A stretch of DNA of 64,000 bases from Schistocerca nitens (GCF_023898315.1 NC_064622.1:272977503-273041502); one strand, 5' to 3'; counted from the stretch's first letter, positions 20,535-31,029 are shown. A program made the numbers and translations. Notes: a model not told the origin generated them from the sequence alone.

Positions 20535-21303
20535 TGGAGACGCTGACGGAGATCTTTCAGTCCATCTTCACGCTGGTTCAAGCTCACCTGACGAACCCAA
20601 CCCTGAAAATCTTCATTTGGATTGCTACGAGATTGCACTGCCAGTTGGGAGCAACCGGTGGACCCTTAGGGACATACATATTAACAATTTTGAATTGTTT
20701 GACGAAATTCGAAAATTCCTGTTCACAATTATCGTTTGGTTGCCAGAACTTTTGCGAATATCTGAAATCTCAGAACGATGGTATTACACTGATGTCATTG
20801 TCATCAGAGGACCGAACGATATTGACGAAATCAGTAGACGAATTGCTTCTATCGCATCAGTCTACCCTGGAGAAATTATCATATGGAAACATGATGACGA
20901 CCACATCCACCTCGTCCACGATTGCACGTACTCCTCTAGACGATGTAGATGCCGATTTAGGATTGACCCATTTATTGCCACCAGAATTAAGAAATGTCCA
21001 CGACGAAGGAGAGCAATCACAGCCATGTCCGACCTCGACTGGTTCAATATACTCATATATTTCTTCTTGCAAAAAAGGCCAAGTCGGGGACAAGTAAGGA
21101 TTAGAGGAACCCATAAGAGAGTGCCTGGTGAATTTGAAATTGTACAATGGGTCAGTTTCATCGAGGGATCCCTCTCAATTTTGGAAAGGGAAAACCCTCG
21201 AATTAATGATCAGTTGCAACAAGAACTCACCAGAGATGGCTCACGTAAATGGCCTCACACAAAGCGCAAGCCAATCTCTGACTACCAAAGGTGCAACCCT
21301 GAA
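20497..21303 (+). pseudogene. Densovirus NS1-like protein, truncated
   Basis: The frame is closed upstream by TAA at 20467. The first ATG is at 20497, inside the end of the NS3-like frame. It stays open for about 269 codons up to the junction with Tc1 DNA, then runs out of viral sequence. At residues 136-138 an HIH sits in HDDDHIHLVHDC, followed by CRC at 150-152, resembling the HUH nuclease region of densovirus NS1. Downstream is a basic segment and a W..L.Y.. segment. The helicase (SF3) half is missing, so rolling-hairpin replication function is not expected. NS1 in this group is normally about 550 residues. Confidence 0.75.
20534..21097 (+). CDS. Densovirus NS2-like overlapping protein
   Basis: A 187-codon frame from ATG 20534, nested in the NS1-like frame and ended by a natural stop at 21095-21097. 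Its ATG lies 37 bases after the NS1-like ATG, a layout suited to leaky scanning as described for ambidensovirus NS1/NS2. The C-terminal half is rich in acidic residues and Ser/Thr (ARTPLDDVDADLG, LPPELRN). The N-terminal half is hydrophobic. NS2 functions are poorly defined even in exogenous viruses. The frame is intact here. Confidence 0.65.
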   Translation: METLTEIFQSIFTLVQAHLTNPTLKIFIWIATRLHCQLGATGGPLGTYILTILNCLTKFENSCSQLSFGCQNFCEYLKSQNDGITLMSLSSEDRTILTKSVDELLLSHQSTLEKLSYGNMMTTTSTSSTIARTPLDDVDADLGLTHLLPPELRNVHDEGEQSQPCPTSTGSIYSYISSCKKGQVGDK

Positions 21304-21700
21304 ACGTACGCCGCTGGTGGTCATGGAAAGCGCCGTAACGGCTGTACAATACCATGCCATCCTGCTACCGTTAGCGCAACCATATCGGCAGCATATTGGC
21401 GAGGCATTCGTCCTCATGGACGACAATTCGGGCACCCATTGTGCACATCTTGTGAATGACTTCCTTCAGGATAACGACATCGCTCGACTAGAGTGGCCAG
21501 CACGTTCTCCAGTCATGAATCCTATCGAACATGCCGTGGATAGATTGCAAAGGGCTGTTTACAGATGACGTGACCCACCAACCACTCTGAGGGATCCACG
21601 CTGAAGAGAGTGGGACAATTAGGACCAACAGTGCCTTGATGAACTTGTGGATAGTATGCCACGACGAATACAGGCATGAATCAATCCGAGACGACGTGCT
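21304..21700 (+). pseudogene. Tc1-like transposase, C-terminal half
   Basis: After the viral segment, homology resumes with VLMDDNSGTHCAHLVNDFLQ (second Asp) and ARSPVMNPIEHAVDRLQRAV, where PIEH holds the catalytic Glu. It continues through DPPTTLRD to DELVDSMPRRIQA near 21640-21680. Substitutions and stops have inactivated it. Confidence 0.85.
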
Positions 21701-21895
21701 ACTGGGTATTAGAAGTACCGGTGTGTACAGCAATCTGGACCACCACCTCTGAAGGTCTCGCTGTAAGGTGGTACAACATGCAATGTGTGATTTTCACGAG
21801 CAATAAAAATGGCGGAAATGTTTATGTTGACCTCTCTTTCAGTTTTCTGTACAGGTTCCAGAACTCCCGGGTCACAGGTGATGCAAAACGTTTTT

Positions 21896-21900
21896 CTTTT

Positions 21901-21935
<35 letters not shown>

Positions 21936-21937
21936 TG
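21896..21937. repeat. T run and (GT)n within the Tc1 right end
   Basis: About 26 T residues then GT repeats replace the short T and GTGTG stretch expected at the right inverted repeat, an expansion inside the element end. Confidence 0.85.
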
Positions 21938-22680
21938 TATTAATATGGATTTTTTCTGTAAATATCTCTCCCATGGCTACACTATGTCTATATTCGTTTG
22001 CTCAGGATCGCTTGATATATTACTTCGGCTTCGAAACTTGTCAAATAAATACACCGGTAGTTAAAATACGAAATAGTTAGTTCCAAACGTATTTTTGCTC
22101 TAAACCTAGAAACTGCGTAGATTATTGTATGATAGAAATCAATGCTGGAAATTGCTGGAACTGACACGCCTGTGCCGTAATCACGGTGATAAAGTGCGAG
22201 AATCTGCGATACCAGTCGTCATGGACGTAGTTGTGATGATGCTCCACAGAAGTGAGTTCCGCGTGTGGTCGAGACTTACGTAACAAGTTACGGCCCCTGT
22301 GTGGACCCCTGCGACAACGACAGCGTTGCTTATTTGTCCCGCGGTCTCTCGTGAGGGAGGAAAAGGAAGACGGACCTGTTACGATGAAGCCACTAACGCC
22401 GGCCGTTTGTAACTGTGAACAGTCGGAAGCCGGCAGAGGAAAAACTCTGTCCAGTGGCAGCAGCTGCCCTAGCAGAAGTGGGCACATCAAGGCTCCAGCC
22501 AGCATCCAGCGGGCTGGGCGACACGACAGTTTTTTCTCGTCCCTCCAGCACACGCCACCGCTGACTTACTCAGGAGGAAGAGAAAGTGGGTCCATTTTCT
22601 GAGAAAGTTGTAAGTTCCAGCTCGAAAATATGGGATAACATTTTGGACAAGGATGTACTCTAACACACATTTAATTTATA
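21938..22680. other. Unassigned stretch, GC-rich centre
   Basis: 22250-22600 is GC-rich with frames on both strands (116 and 143 codons), but with no recognisable motif. I do not call a gene. Confidence 0.35.
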
Positions 22681-22689
22681 TATTCTTGA

Positions 22690-23460
22690 CGTAGTTACGA
22701 AGTGGAAAGATGAAATACAGTTAGGAATTAAAATAGGCTCTACCATAACATTAAATGACCTATTATATGCTAATGATCAGCTAATTACACAGAAAACAAG
22801 ATAATTTACAAAGAGTGGTATATAGATTGAGCTAAAACGCAATGCACTAGAGTTTAATTATGTTTGCGAATAAGACAAAGATAATGGATTTCAAAGGGAA
22901 GAATCGAGTCAGATCAAAAATAGTAATAAATGAGAAAATCTTAGAACAATTTTCCCACGTCAATTATTTGGAATGTGATATCAGTTTTAAGTATGACAAA
23001 GACGTCGAGAAGAAAGTTACTAAATCTCGAGCTAATGCGCAGCAACGGAAGAACTTCGGAAAGAAAAACAAAGCGATAAACACAAATTCAGTTACATAAG
23101 CTTGGCTCACTCTTGGACTCCGCAAATGGTTCTGAATCATGAACAACGAAAAAAAAAAATTACGCATACAGTCAGCAGAGGTGAAGTTCGTAAGATATGT
23201 AGAGGGGTTATAATAAAATATATGAAATAACGAGTACAACAATAAGAGCAAATTTTAAAAATCTTTTCAGTTAATGACAAGGTAGAAGATGATAGGATAA
23301 AATGAAAAGATCATCTTGATAGAATGATGAAAAATAGATGACAGATGAACTATCGGCCGACCGGAAAGGTAGAACAAGAAAGACCTCATGAGAGATGAGT
23401 ACGATACAGATCGGAACGTGTGACTTCAGCACCTAATCCTTGGAAAGAAGATGACACTTA
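22690..23460 (+). mobile_element. Non-LTR retrotransposon RT relic (second family)
   Basis: The translated plus strand shows LLYANDQ (a mutated YADD catalytic block), then KTKIMDFKGKNRVRSKIVIN and NYLECDISFKYDKDVEKKVT. The C-terminal DHLDRMMKNR region follows, and near 23430-23455 NPWKEDD. Stops and frameshifts occur throughout. The block order matches the RT thumb and C-terminal domain of RTE-type LINEs, in a family different from that at 51443. It is inactive. Confidence 0.7.
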
Positions 23461-23690
23461 TGACGATGATAGTGATGACGATGATAGTGATGACGATGAT
23501 AGTGATGACGATGATAGTGATGACGATGATAGTGATGACGATGATAGTGATGACGATGATAGTGATGACGATGATAGTGATGACGATGATAGTGATGACG
23601 ACGTAGATGATGATCATAATGACGACATAGATGATGATGATGATGATCATGACGATGACGACAACATAGATGGTTATATTTTCTAACATA
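23461..23690. repeat. 15-bp minisatellite at the LINE 3' end
   Basis: A unit TGATGACGATGATAG is repeated about nine times (to about 23597), then decays into irregular GAT/GAC trinucleotides. It follows immediately after the LINE relic's C-terminal codons. The acidic and isoleucine-rich frames it produces are artefacts. Confidence 0.92.
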
Positions 23691-23861
23691 CCCCATATAA
23701 CACTTCTGGGTGATATGTGTCAGTCAAGACGCAGTCGATCAATCTAGTAAGCCTATTCTTTTCTTTTTATCACACTTTTCCGATAATCCAAAGTCAGTAT
23801 GTAAGGCTGCAATAGTAACAGTTGTGATTAAAGATGTAGTTGCAATTGCAATTGTCATTGT

Positions 23862-24825
23862 CTGCTGTCCGAAGACAGGGTTGATGCAGCTGTCCCGCTA
23901 CGCTATCCTGTACAAGCCTCTTCAACTCTGCATAACGACTGAAACCTATATCCTTTTGAACCTTCTTAGAGTTGTAAAACCTTAATCCTCAATTACAGGT
24001 TTCATACCCAGTAATGCCATCCATTGTCGTGTTAACAACTCCTTGTTGCCTCAGAATTTATTGTATCAACTGATGCCTTTTTTTCGGTGATGACACGAAG
24101 CATCTGATCTTCAGCATTCTTCTATAGCACCACATTTCTCTTCTTGTCTGAATTCCTTCTCGTCCACGTTTCATTTACATACAAGGCTACACTGCAGACA
24201 AATACCTTAGGAAACGGCTTCCTGATACTAAATACTCTGTGTCAACAAAATTATGTTTTTTTTTTTTTTTCTCTCCAGAAATACTTTTCTTGCTCTCGCC
24301 GGTCTGCATTTTATTTGCTCTCTTTTTCGATTGTAGCCAGTTATTTTGTTACTCAAAAATGTATCTAACATTTATTTATCTTATCCCCTGATACAATATC
24401 TTCAGCGGCGCCTGATCTGATTCGATCACAGTCCATAACGCATGTTTCATTGACAGTCCACCTACAAACTACTACTATTATTCAGTCCGTTGAACTGATC
24501 TTCCAAGTTCTTTGCTAACTTTGACAGAATTAGTGTGACCACCCATCCTCAATATTTTTATTTCTTCTACTTAATTATTAATGCCCTTTCGAAATTACAC
24601 CTTGATTGCTTTTACTGTTTATTCAGTGTTCAGACTGAATAACATAGGGAGAGGCTACAACCCTGTCTCACCCCCTTGGCACGTATGACTTGGCTTTCAT
24701 GTCCTCGTACTCTTATAGCGGCAGTCTGATTTCTGTACAGTTTGTACTAGATAGTCTTTTCTCTTCGTGTTTTTATCCCTGACAAATTCAGAACTTCAAA
24801 GAGTGTGTTCCAGTCAATATAACAA
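23862..24825 (-). mobile_element. RTE-like LINE relic (3' half)
   Basis: On the minus strand this carries, in decayed form, the same RT segments as 29703-31029. From the right end: the ECPGVRQGCSLSP-type region, the region encoding the active site (absent or unreadable), then the ISGAEDI and WTRRNSDKKRN regions. It ends with the CAGTCTCAGGACAGAAG-type 3' terminus, here altered. T-runs and indels interrupt it. Confidence 0.7.
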
Positions 24826-25099
24826 TATCCCAGCTGCCAGTGGGTAAGGATTCTTCGGAGTAAAATAAACAAACGCAGTCGCAGTTAAACCATCTGGCAA
24901 AAGATGTACAGTTGACTGCAACTAAAGCAGACTTAAGAGTTCTAGGTTTCAGAAGTGGGATTGTTCCGACCAGACTGAAATTCGATACGATATTGCAGCG
25001 CATGTGTTATTCTGATTACGATGCAAAATTCCTTTGGACATGCATGCATGCAAAGGAACAGACAATGCGGCGACTACAGCTGTTATGAAATACATTAAA

Positions 25100-25458
25100 T
25101 GAATTTGCAATTGCGAATAAGGACAACCATCGGCTGTGGAATGGAAAGACAACAATGAAAATCTGTGCCGGGCTGCTACTCGAACCCTGATTTCCTGCTT
25201 ACCGCGAGGGCTCGCCTTAACATTTGGCTACCCGTGCACGACTCATGGGCAGACCAAAATTTATATAGGTCGTCAACCTCGCCTCTACAACGTACGTAAG
25301 TTCCGGGCTAGCCGTTAGTCGCACATGGATAGCCAAATGTTGGCGAGCCCTCGCGGTAAGCGGGAAATCCAGGTTCGAGTACCAGCCCGGCACAGATTTT
25401 CAGTGTCGTCTTTCCATTCCACAGCCAATGGTTGTACTTATTCGCAATTGTGTAAGAT
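25100..25458. mobile_element. tRNA-like foldback element
   Basis: Inverted arms (about 25105-25250 and 25315-25455) carry a tRNA-like module: TACTCGAACCCTGATTTCC in the left arm and GGAAATCCAGGTTCGAGTA in the right. They also share the flanking GGCTGTGGAATGGAAAGAC, present in the left arm and as its complement in the right. The architecture parallels 14762-15022 and 50318-51440. Non-coding. Confidence 0.82.
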
Positions 25459-27537
25459 GGCAAGAACTATGTCCCTTACATGAAGTCATTAAAGATCACC
25501 TGACTCATGTTGAGCGAACAGTAGGGCTGAACAAAAATGACTGACAAGGCACAATGCATCTTGTAGAGGGTATAGTATGGACATATTGGAACAATTAATG
25601 TCACGTGATGATTTTAAAGTAATTCACACGACATGAAAACTTTGTGGAAAAGCGTCTATTTACTGGAGGCTAGTTTACCCCAGGGAATTGGCCGTGGCTG
25701 CCGGGGGAGTGGCTAAGGGAAGCGACAATAGGCAGCTTAGAGTTGCTCAAGCTCTGAGAAAGCGGTAACGGGGCGCGGCCCCCAGCTGCCTTAAGATGAG
25801 TGACAGTGAGTGGGTGGTTGACCCCGACTCCATGCTGGTGTACCGGGAAACAGACGGAGAACTTGTACACCTGTTGATAAATGTCCGTCGTCCCATTTTC
25901 AGGGAAACATGCGAGAAAGTCGCGCAAAGCTACGGTGGAGGGGTCAACAGAGGTCAAAATATGTGTGTTCAGGAGTATAGCAACTTCACGCTGAATTCAC
26001 GGTCTGCAGAGTCTGAAGCAAATCAGGTGAAGCGCAACAGAATGAAATACGCTGGCCTCCGATGGGAACGTAGGACCAAGGAATTTGAAGTACTCTCCTG
26101 GGAGTCAGAATTCCGGAAAACTTGGTGTTGTGCAGACGCTAATCTTGATGGGTGGCCTGGGAGGAGCTAAATAACAGAAGTTGAGAGGAAGGGAAATTTT
26201 GTGAGAATTTGTTCACTTCACAGAGCAGGCATTGGTCGGCGCTGGGAAGCGACACATAATTAACGCGACTTGTGCTGCAATTGGCGTAAGTGATTTTGCT
26301 GGAGGGGAAACAGAGGCGAAGAGTGGACTGTGAGAAGTCTCCGTAGAGGTCTTCCGTTCCCAGCTTGCCTAGAGTGTGGAAGTTGCATTCGTTACTCAGC
26401 TTGCCTCCGAAAGAGTGAGCATCTCTGCAGTTTAGGACCTAGCAAATGGAATGATTGAGCTTGGAGATAGGAAGTTTTGGTTCAGCTATATACTGAGCAA
26501 GATAACTAGAAGTGAATAGAGGAGCGCAGCCATGCAGCACCACGTGGTCGGCCGACGTCTGCAGAACAACGCTGTATTCGGTGATATTGCGCCCTCTCCG
26601 GCCACTGATTAATTTGTTGGATCACGTTGGCAAAGTTTCCATGAGGGTTTCATGGGCTGTGTATTGTAGAATTCTTCTTGCACTTCGCATTACGCCTGGA
26701 TCAGTCCATAGGAATTACTTTTGAGTTATCGCGCTTTACTCCATGTAAACGCAATTTGTTACCACTGCCTGATAGGAGAGTTTTGTAATGTGATGAATGA
26801 AGGTCGGGAGTTAAAATAAATTTGTGCTAATCGACTGCATCTGTTTTCAATCAAGTAGTTGAAATTCCAAGTCACTTTCTTCATTAATTTAATGTTCAAC
26901 ATTTGCATCTGGTGTTCAATAGCTGAATATAACATCAATGTGCACTCCTTTTTAATTAAAAGTGATCAATTCTGAATAAATTAATGTCAACACTGCCACC
27001 GCAGTTCAATCAGGAGTCACAGGGCCATATTACTATTTTGCGTTATCCGATATTCGGCAGTTTTGCACTCTCTGTTGATCTGTTAGTCAACTAGTTGGGG
27101 TGAACACACGCCAAAACCAGCTAAGTGGCGGGTGGGGTGTTACAATTGCGAATTCATTTAATGTATAGACCGAAATTCTGTGACGTCTGGTGGCAACCAT
27201 AAGCAATTTCTTCCATTTTTGTCAGTTAAAAATTGATATCTTCTAGTAAAATGGGTGGGCTCAGTTCTGAACATTTACAAAATGGGCGAAACTATGAACA
27301 GGCTCAAAGATTAAATGTAAAAGGTGTAGTTCAGAATGATACTAAATGTTTTAACAGTTCCAACCGGATAAGCAGTCAATAAGGAGGAAATTTATGAAAA
27401 TGTGTAGCAAGTATTAGTCACACATTTACGGTGGTCACAGTCGACACCACAGTTTGTGACTCACAGTTGGTTCATACGGAATTCAGTTTCTTCTTGTGTT
27501 TGTAGGGCAACCATACCGAGGCATGCCACTTCAATGG
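25459..27537. other. Unassigned 2 kb stretch, possibly LTR-like
   Basis: 25670-26400 is GC-rich and 26700-27100 is AT-rich, ending GGTGTTACA at about 27143. An LTR is possible, but no partner repeat or start is visible. A 124-codon frame at 25796 has no recognised motif. A 22-base sequence at about 25093-25114 (ACATTAAATGAATT...) recurs inverted at about 27142-27163. Confidence 0.3.
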
Positions 27538-27680
27538 TTCAAATGGCTCTGAGCACTATGGGACTTAACATCTGAGGTCATCAGTCCCCTAGAACTTAGA
27601 ACTACTTAAACCTAACTAACCTAAGGACATCACACACATCCATGCCCGAGGCAGGATTCGAACCTGCGATCGTAGTGGTC
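27538..27680 (-). mobile_element. 5'-truncated tRNA-derived SINE (type A)
   Basis: A minus-strand copy that ends inside the tRNA head, shortly after box B. TGYCACTTCAAT flanks it on both sides, so truncation happened at insertion, as expected for incomplete target-primed reverse transcription. Confidence 0.88.
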
Positions 27681-28535
27681 TGTCACTTCAATCAAAACCA
27701 GCAATCTGTCAGTTACATTCACGTGAAGCATACAAGTAATGAATCACTTGAACATTCTGAAGTGGCTCTCTCTGAGTTAGACGCAGAGAATGAGTAGCAG
27801 TTCTACTAGAACGAACATAAGACTTCAGACGGAGCGTAATTACACAACGTAAGGTATGGTTCACAATTAAGTCTCTGCCTCTGAAGTAAGTTAGGTGCAC
27901 AAGTCTGGGGACTCTCAACCACGAAAAACAGTATCACAATTAGTAGAGTCAAAATGCTGGTCCACGAGTAACTGACTGTCTTTACTTGCACAGACATGGC
28001 GTCGGACCAAACTACGGAACTCCCAGAGGTCCGCGTAGCTCGAGAACAACTGCTGGCGACGCAACGTAGTATCAGAGCGAAGATCGCTGGCTGGTAGACA
28101 GGATGCGGGATGAGTCTAGGTGAGCTTCTGACTCGGGACGCTTGGAAGCTATCAGCGGAAAGCCCATACACCCTGCCTGTGGAGAACTTGACTAGATATA
28201 GCCACGTGCTGGCCTTAATATCGTTGATGTGCCAGGGCACGGTGAGGGCTATTTTCGAGCGCATGATCCTGTGGAAGTGAGAAGGTCAGCACTGACTCCA
28301 CCCTCTTGTAGCGACCCAACTGCTGCCTGTCAGTGAGCCATCTACTCCTAACTGCTATGGGGGTATTTGTCATCGTAGCCTCTTCGACTTTTGGCATAGG
28401 CTAAACATGCAGTGCAGCGTTGTAATGCTGGATGGCTATGAGCCCTAACATAGCATATTCTAACGAAATTTTTTAGTTTAATAGATTGCCCATTAGCTTG
28501 CATTATATGGCCAGAGCACTCGACTTATGATATAC
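27681..28535. other. Unassigned intergenic stretch
   Basis: A 152-codon minus frame at 27806-28264 has no recognisable motif. No repeat boundary was found. Confidence 0.35.
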
Positions 28536-28553
28536 GGGGGGGGGGGGGGGGGG
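28536..28553. repeat. Poly-G run
   Basis: Eighteen consecutive G residues abutting the left end of the next element. Confidence 0.95.
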
Positions 28554-29296
28554 TCCAGAAATATTGCGACAAACTTCGAAGGATGTACAGGGTGTCTTAA
28601 GGAACAAATCGATGATAGGAACCCCTGCCTGAAAACGTCATCCAATAACGCTGCAAAGTGTTGAAGTTATAGGCGCCAGCGCCTGGCACCAGCCCACCCC
28701 TTCAGCAGCAAACGTGACTATGTATGCTGATGGGCGTACGCGGAATGTCTCGAAATGTTGTTTGTTTTTCAGCGGTGACTGGTTGGCACGATCGTCAGTG
28801 AAGGAGATGGCGGTAGCTGCTGCGTACAAACGCCTCGTCTCCGAAGAAAGCGAAGCTCTGTTGTCTCAGTGGATGACAGATACTGACACAGGTTTCCATC
28901 TGCATTTTATTTTCCTCAAGTACACCGAAAGATATTGGAGATGTTACAGTGTCCTAAGAGAAAAATAAACTGTGGACGGAAACACTTGCCTGAAACCATC
29001 ATCCACAAATGTAACAGGACTTTGCATTCATTGGAGACAACGCCTCTCTACCCAGCTGCTTTCTCCATCTTCTCCACCGCCAATCTTCGCAATCAGTCGC
29101 TATCACTGAATACCAAATAATGTTGCGAGACATTCCATCTGCGGTCCGTCTGTTTGCTGCCAAAGGTGTGGTCTAGTGGCAGGCGCTGGAGCCTACAAAC
29201 TTGACACTTTGCAGCGTCGTTGGATAACGTTTCCTATCCTCCACTTGTTCCTCAAGAGCGATACATGTTTGTCGCAGCATTTCTGGGACACCCTGG
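28552..29296. mobile_element. Non-autonomous DNA transposon with ~120 bp inverted ends
   Basis: The left end contains CCAGAAATATTGCGACAAAC and later AACGCTGCAAAGTGTTGAAG. The right end contains the mirrored CACTTTGCAGCGTCGTTGGA and GTTTGTCGCAGCATTTCTGG. The arms span roughly 28552-28695 and 29170-29294. The ~470 bp between them has no transposase motif, so this is a MITE-like element. Confidence 0.75.
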
Positions 29297-29698
29297 TTAT
29301 AAATCTGATTAATTTTCTGCAGATCATTACTGTTATAGTGTGCCCTTTATACACGTAGACTGCTTAATGTTGCTGTTACGTATGTATGTCTGCAGCGAAA
29401 ACAGTCATAAGACTGCACTGCAAGATTTGTGATCTTGCATTGCTAACGGAGGCGTCATACAGATGAGGGCCCCCAATCAGAAAAGTGTACAGGTTAATAG
29501 CAGATGCCTGTCAAAAGTTGGTCTGATGTGCAAATGTGCAGATGTATGAAAAACCTTCCATGCTTAAATCTGAGTCGAGCCATTCAAAAAGGCTGTGGCT
29601 CCTGATGAAGGATCTGTTGGCTAAACTAACACGCGATTCTTGCCTTTACATGTGGTTCGCAGCTCCCAGACTCGTTGCTTAAATTCTGTCACGTCTCT
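29297..29698. other. Unassigned intergenic stretch
   Basis: Nothing recognisable. Confidence 0.4.
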
Positions 29699-29702
29699 AT
29701 AT

Positions 29703-31029
29703 AGTTGTTGTTGTTGTTGTTGTCTTCAGTCCTGAGACTGGTTTGATGCAGCTCTCCACGCTACTCTATCCTGTGCAAGCTTCTTCATCTCACAGTACCT
29801 ACTGCAGCCTACATCCTTCTGAATCTGCTTAGTGTATTCATCTCTTTGTCTCCCTCTACGATTTTTACCCTCCACGCTGCCCTCCAGTGCTAAATTTGTG
29901 ATCCCTTGATGCCTCAGAACATGTCCTACCAACCGGTCCCTTCTACTTGTCAAGTTGTGCCACAAACTCCTCTTCTCCCCAATTCTATTCAATACCTCCT
30001 CATTACTTATGTGATCTACCCATCTAATCTTCAGCACTCTTCTGTAGCACCACATTTCGAAAGCTTCTATTCTCTTCTTATCCAAACTATTTATCGTCCA
30101 TGTTTCACTTCCATACATGGCTACACTCCATACAAATACTTTCAGAAACGACTTCCTGACACTTAAATCTATACTCGATGTTAACAAATTTCTCCTCTTC
30201 AGAAACGCTTTCCTCGCCATTGCCAGTATACATTTTATATCCTCTCTACTTCGACCATCATCGATTATTTTGCTCCCCAAATAGCAAAACTCCTTTACTA
30301 CTTTAAGTGTCTCATTTCCTAATCTAATTCCCTCAGCATCACCCGACTTAATTCGACTACATTCCACTATCTTCGTTTCGCTTTTGTTGATGTTCATCTT
30401 ATATCCTCCTTTCAAGACACTGTCCATTCCGTTCAACTGCTCTTCCAAGTCCTTTGCTGTCTCTGACAGAATTAAAATGTCATCGGCGTTTTTAGTTTCT
30501 TCTCCATGGACTTTAATACCTACTCCGAAATTTTCTTTTGTTTCCTTTACTGCTTGCTCAATATACAGATTGAATAACATCGGGGACAGGCTACAACCCT
30601 GTCTCACTCCCTTCCCAACCGCTGCTTCCCTTTCATGCCCCTCGACTCTTATAACTGCCATCTGCTTTCTGTGCAAATTGTAAATAGCCTTTCGCTCCCT
30701 GTCTTTTACCCCCGCCACCTTTAGAATTTGAAAGAGAGTATTCCAGTCAACATTGTCAAAAGCTTTCTCTAAGTCTACAAATGCTAGAAATGTAGGTTTG
30801 CCTTCCCTTAATCTATTTTCCAAGATAAGTCGTAGGGTCAGTATTGCCTCACGTGTTCCAACATTTCTGCGGAATCCAAACTGATCTTCGCCGAGGTCGG
30901 CTTCTACCAGTTTTTCCATACGTCTGTAAAGAATTCACGTTAGTATTTTGCAGCTGTGACTTATTAAACTGATAGTTCGGTAATTTTCACATCTGTCAAC
31001 ACCTGGTTTCTTTGGGATTGGAATATAGT
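29703..31029 (-). mobile_element. 5'-truncated RTE-like LINE
   Basis: A minus-oriented LINE 3' part with a very short 3' UTR and a terminal (AAC)n tail (seen as GTTGTTGTT at 29704-29722). It is 5'-truncated inside the RT near an IPIPKKPGVD motif. ATATAGT occurs at both edges (29699-29705 and 31023-31029) and may be the target duplication. The tail type is characteristic of the RTE clade. Confidence 0.85.
29726..30919 (-). pseudogene. RTE-like reverse transcriptase, long open frame with damaged active site
   Basis: A 397-codon uninterrupted frame covers the RT palm and thumb: LGEDQFGFRRNVGTREAILT, FVDLEKAFDNVDWN, VRQGCSLSPMLFNLYIEQAV. The C-terminal region ends LAQDRVAWRAASNQSQD. Compared with the copy at 52284, nine bases are missing just before the catalytic Asp pair, so the FADD block reads KNADD. 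Because the 5' end is truncated and the conserved aromatic is gone, activity is unlikely even though no stop occurs. Confidence 0.85.

Larger units (their letters stand above)
19557..21303 (+). other. Endogenous densovirus-like element (Parvoviridae), left part of genome
   Basis: A segment foreign to the surrounding Tc1 element. It holds a TATA/initiator promoter, an NS3-like frame, and overlapping NS1-like and NS2-like frames, the gene order of insect ambidensoviruses. No capsid gene is present and the NS1-like frame is cut at the right junction, so it represents only the left part of a viral genome. No target duplication is visible, and about ten bases of the Tc1 element seem lost at the junction, fitting non-homologous end joining. 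Frame overlap, the HxH motif and the paired CxxC motifs support the call. It has not been confirmed by a database search. Confidence 0.8.
18516..21935 (+). mobile_element. Tc1-like element (third) carrying a SINE and a viral insertion
   Basis: The left inverted repeat begins CACACATCAAAAAAAG and continues TTTTGCATCACC. The right end reads GGTGATGCAAAACG followed by an expanded T run and GT run, ending at a TA (21936-21937). Transposase homology runs from 18806 to 19556, stops, and resumes at 21304. Removing the SINE (19294-19493) and the densovirus-like segment (19557-21303) leaves about 1.47 kb, a normal Tc1 length. This family is distinct from copies A and B. Confidence 0.85.

Noticed and set aside
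21304..21459. Continuation of the NS1-like frame beyond 21303
   Set aside because: The frame stays open by chance, but the DNA is Tc1 transposase sequence read in a wrong frame.
22122..22602. Overlapping 116- and 143-codon frames on both strands
   Set aside because: GC-rich composition opens both strands; no motif supports coding.
23420..23696. Open frames rich in Asp/Ser, Ile/Val or His/Arg over the minisatellite
   Set aside because: All three are translations of the same 15-bp tandem array; there is no protein evidence.
25796..26170. 124-codon plus-strand frame as a host gene
   Set aside because: No recognisable domain and no splice or promoter context; it sits in a possible LTR remnant.
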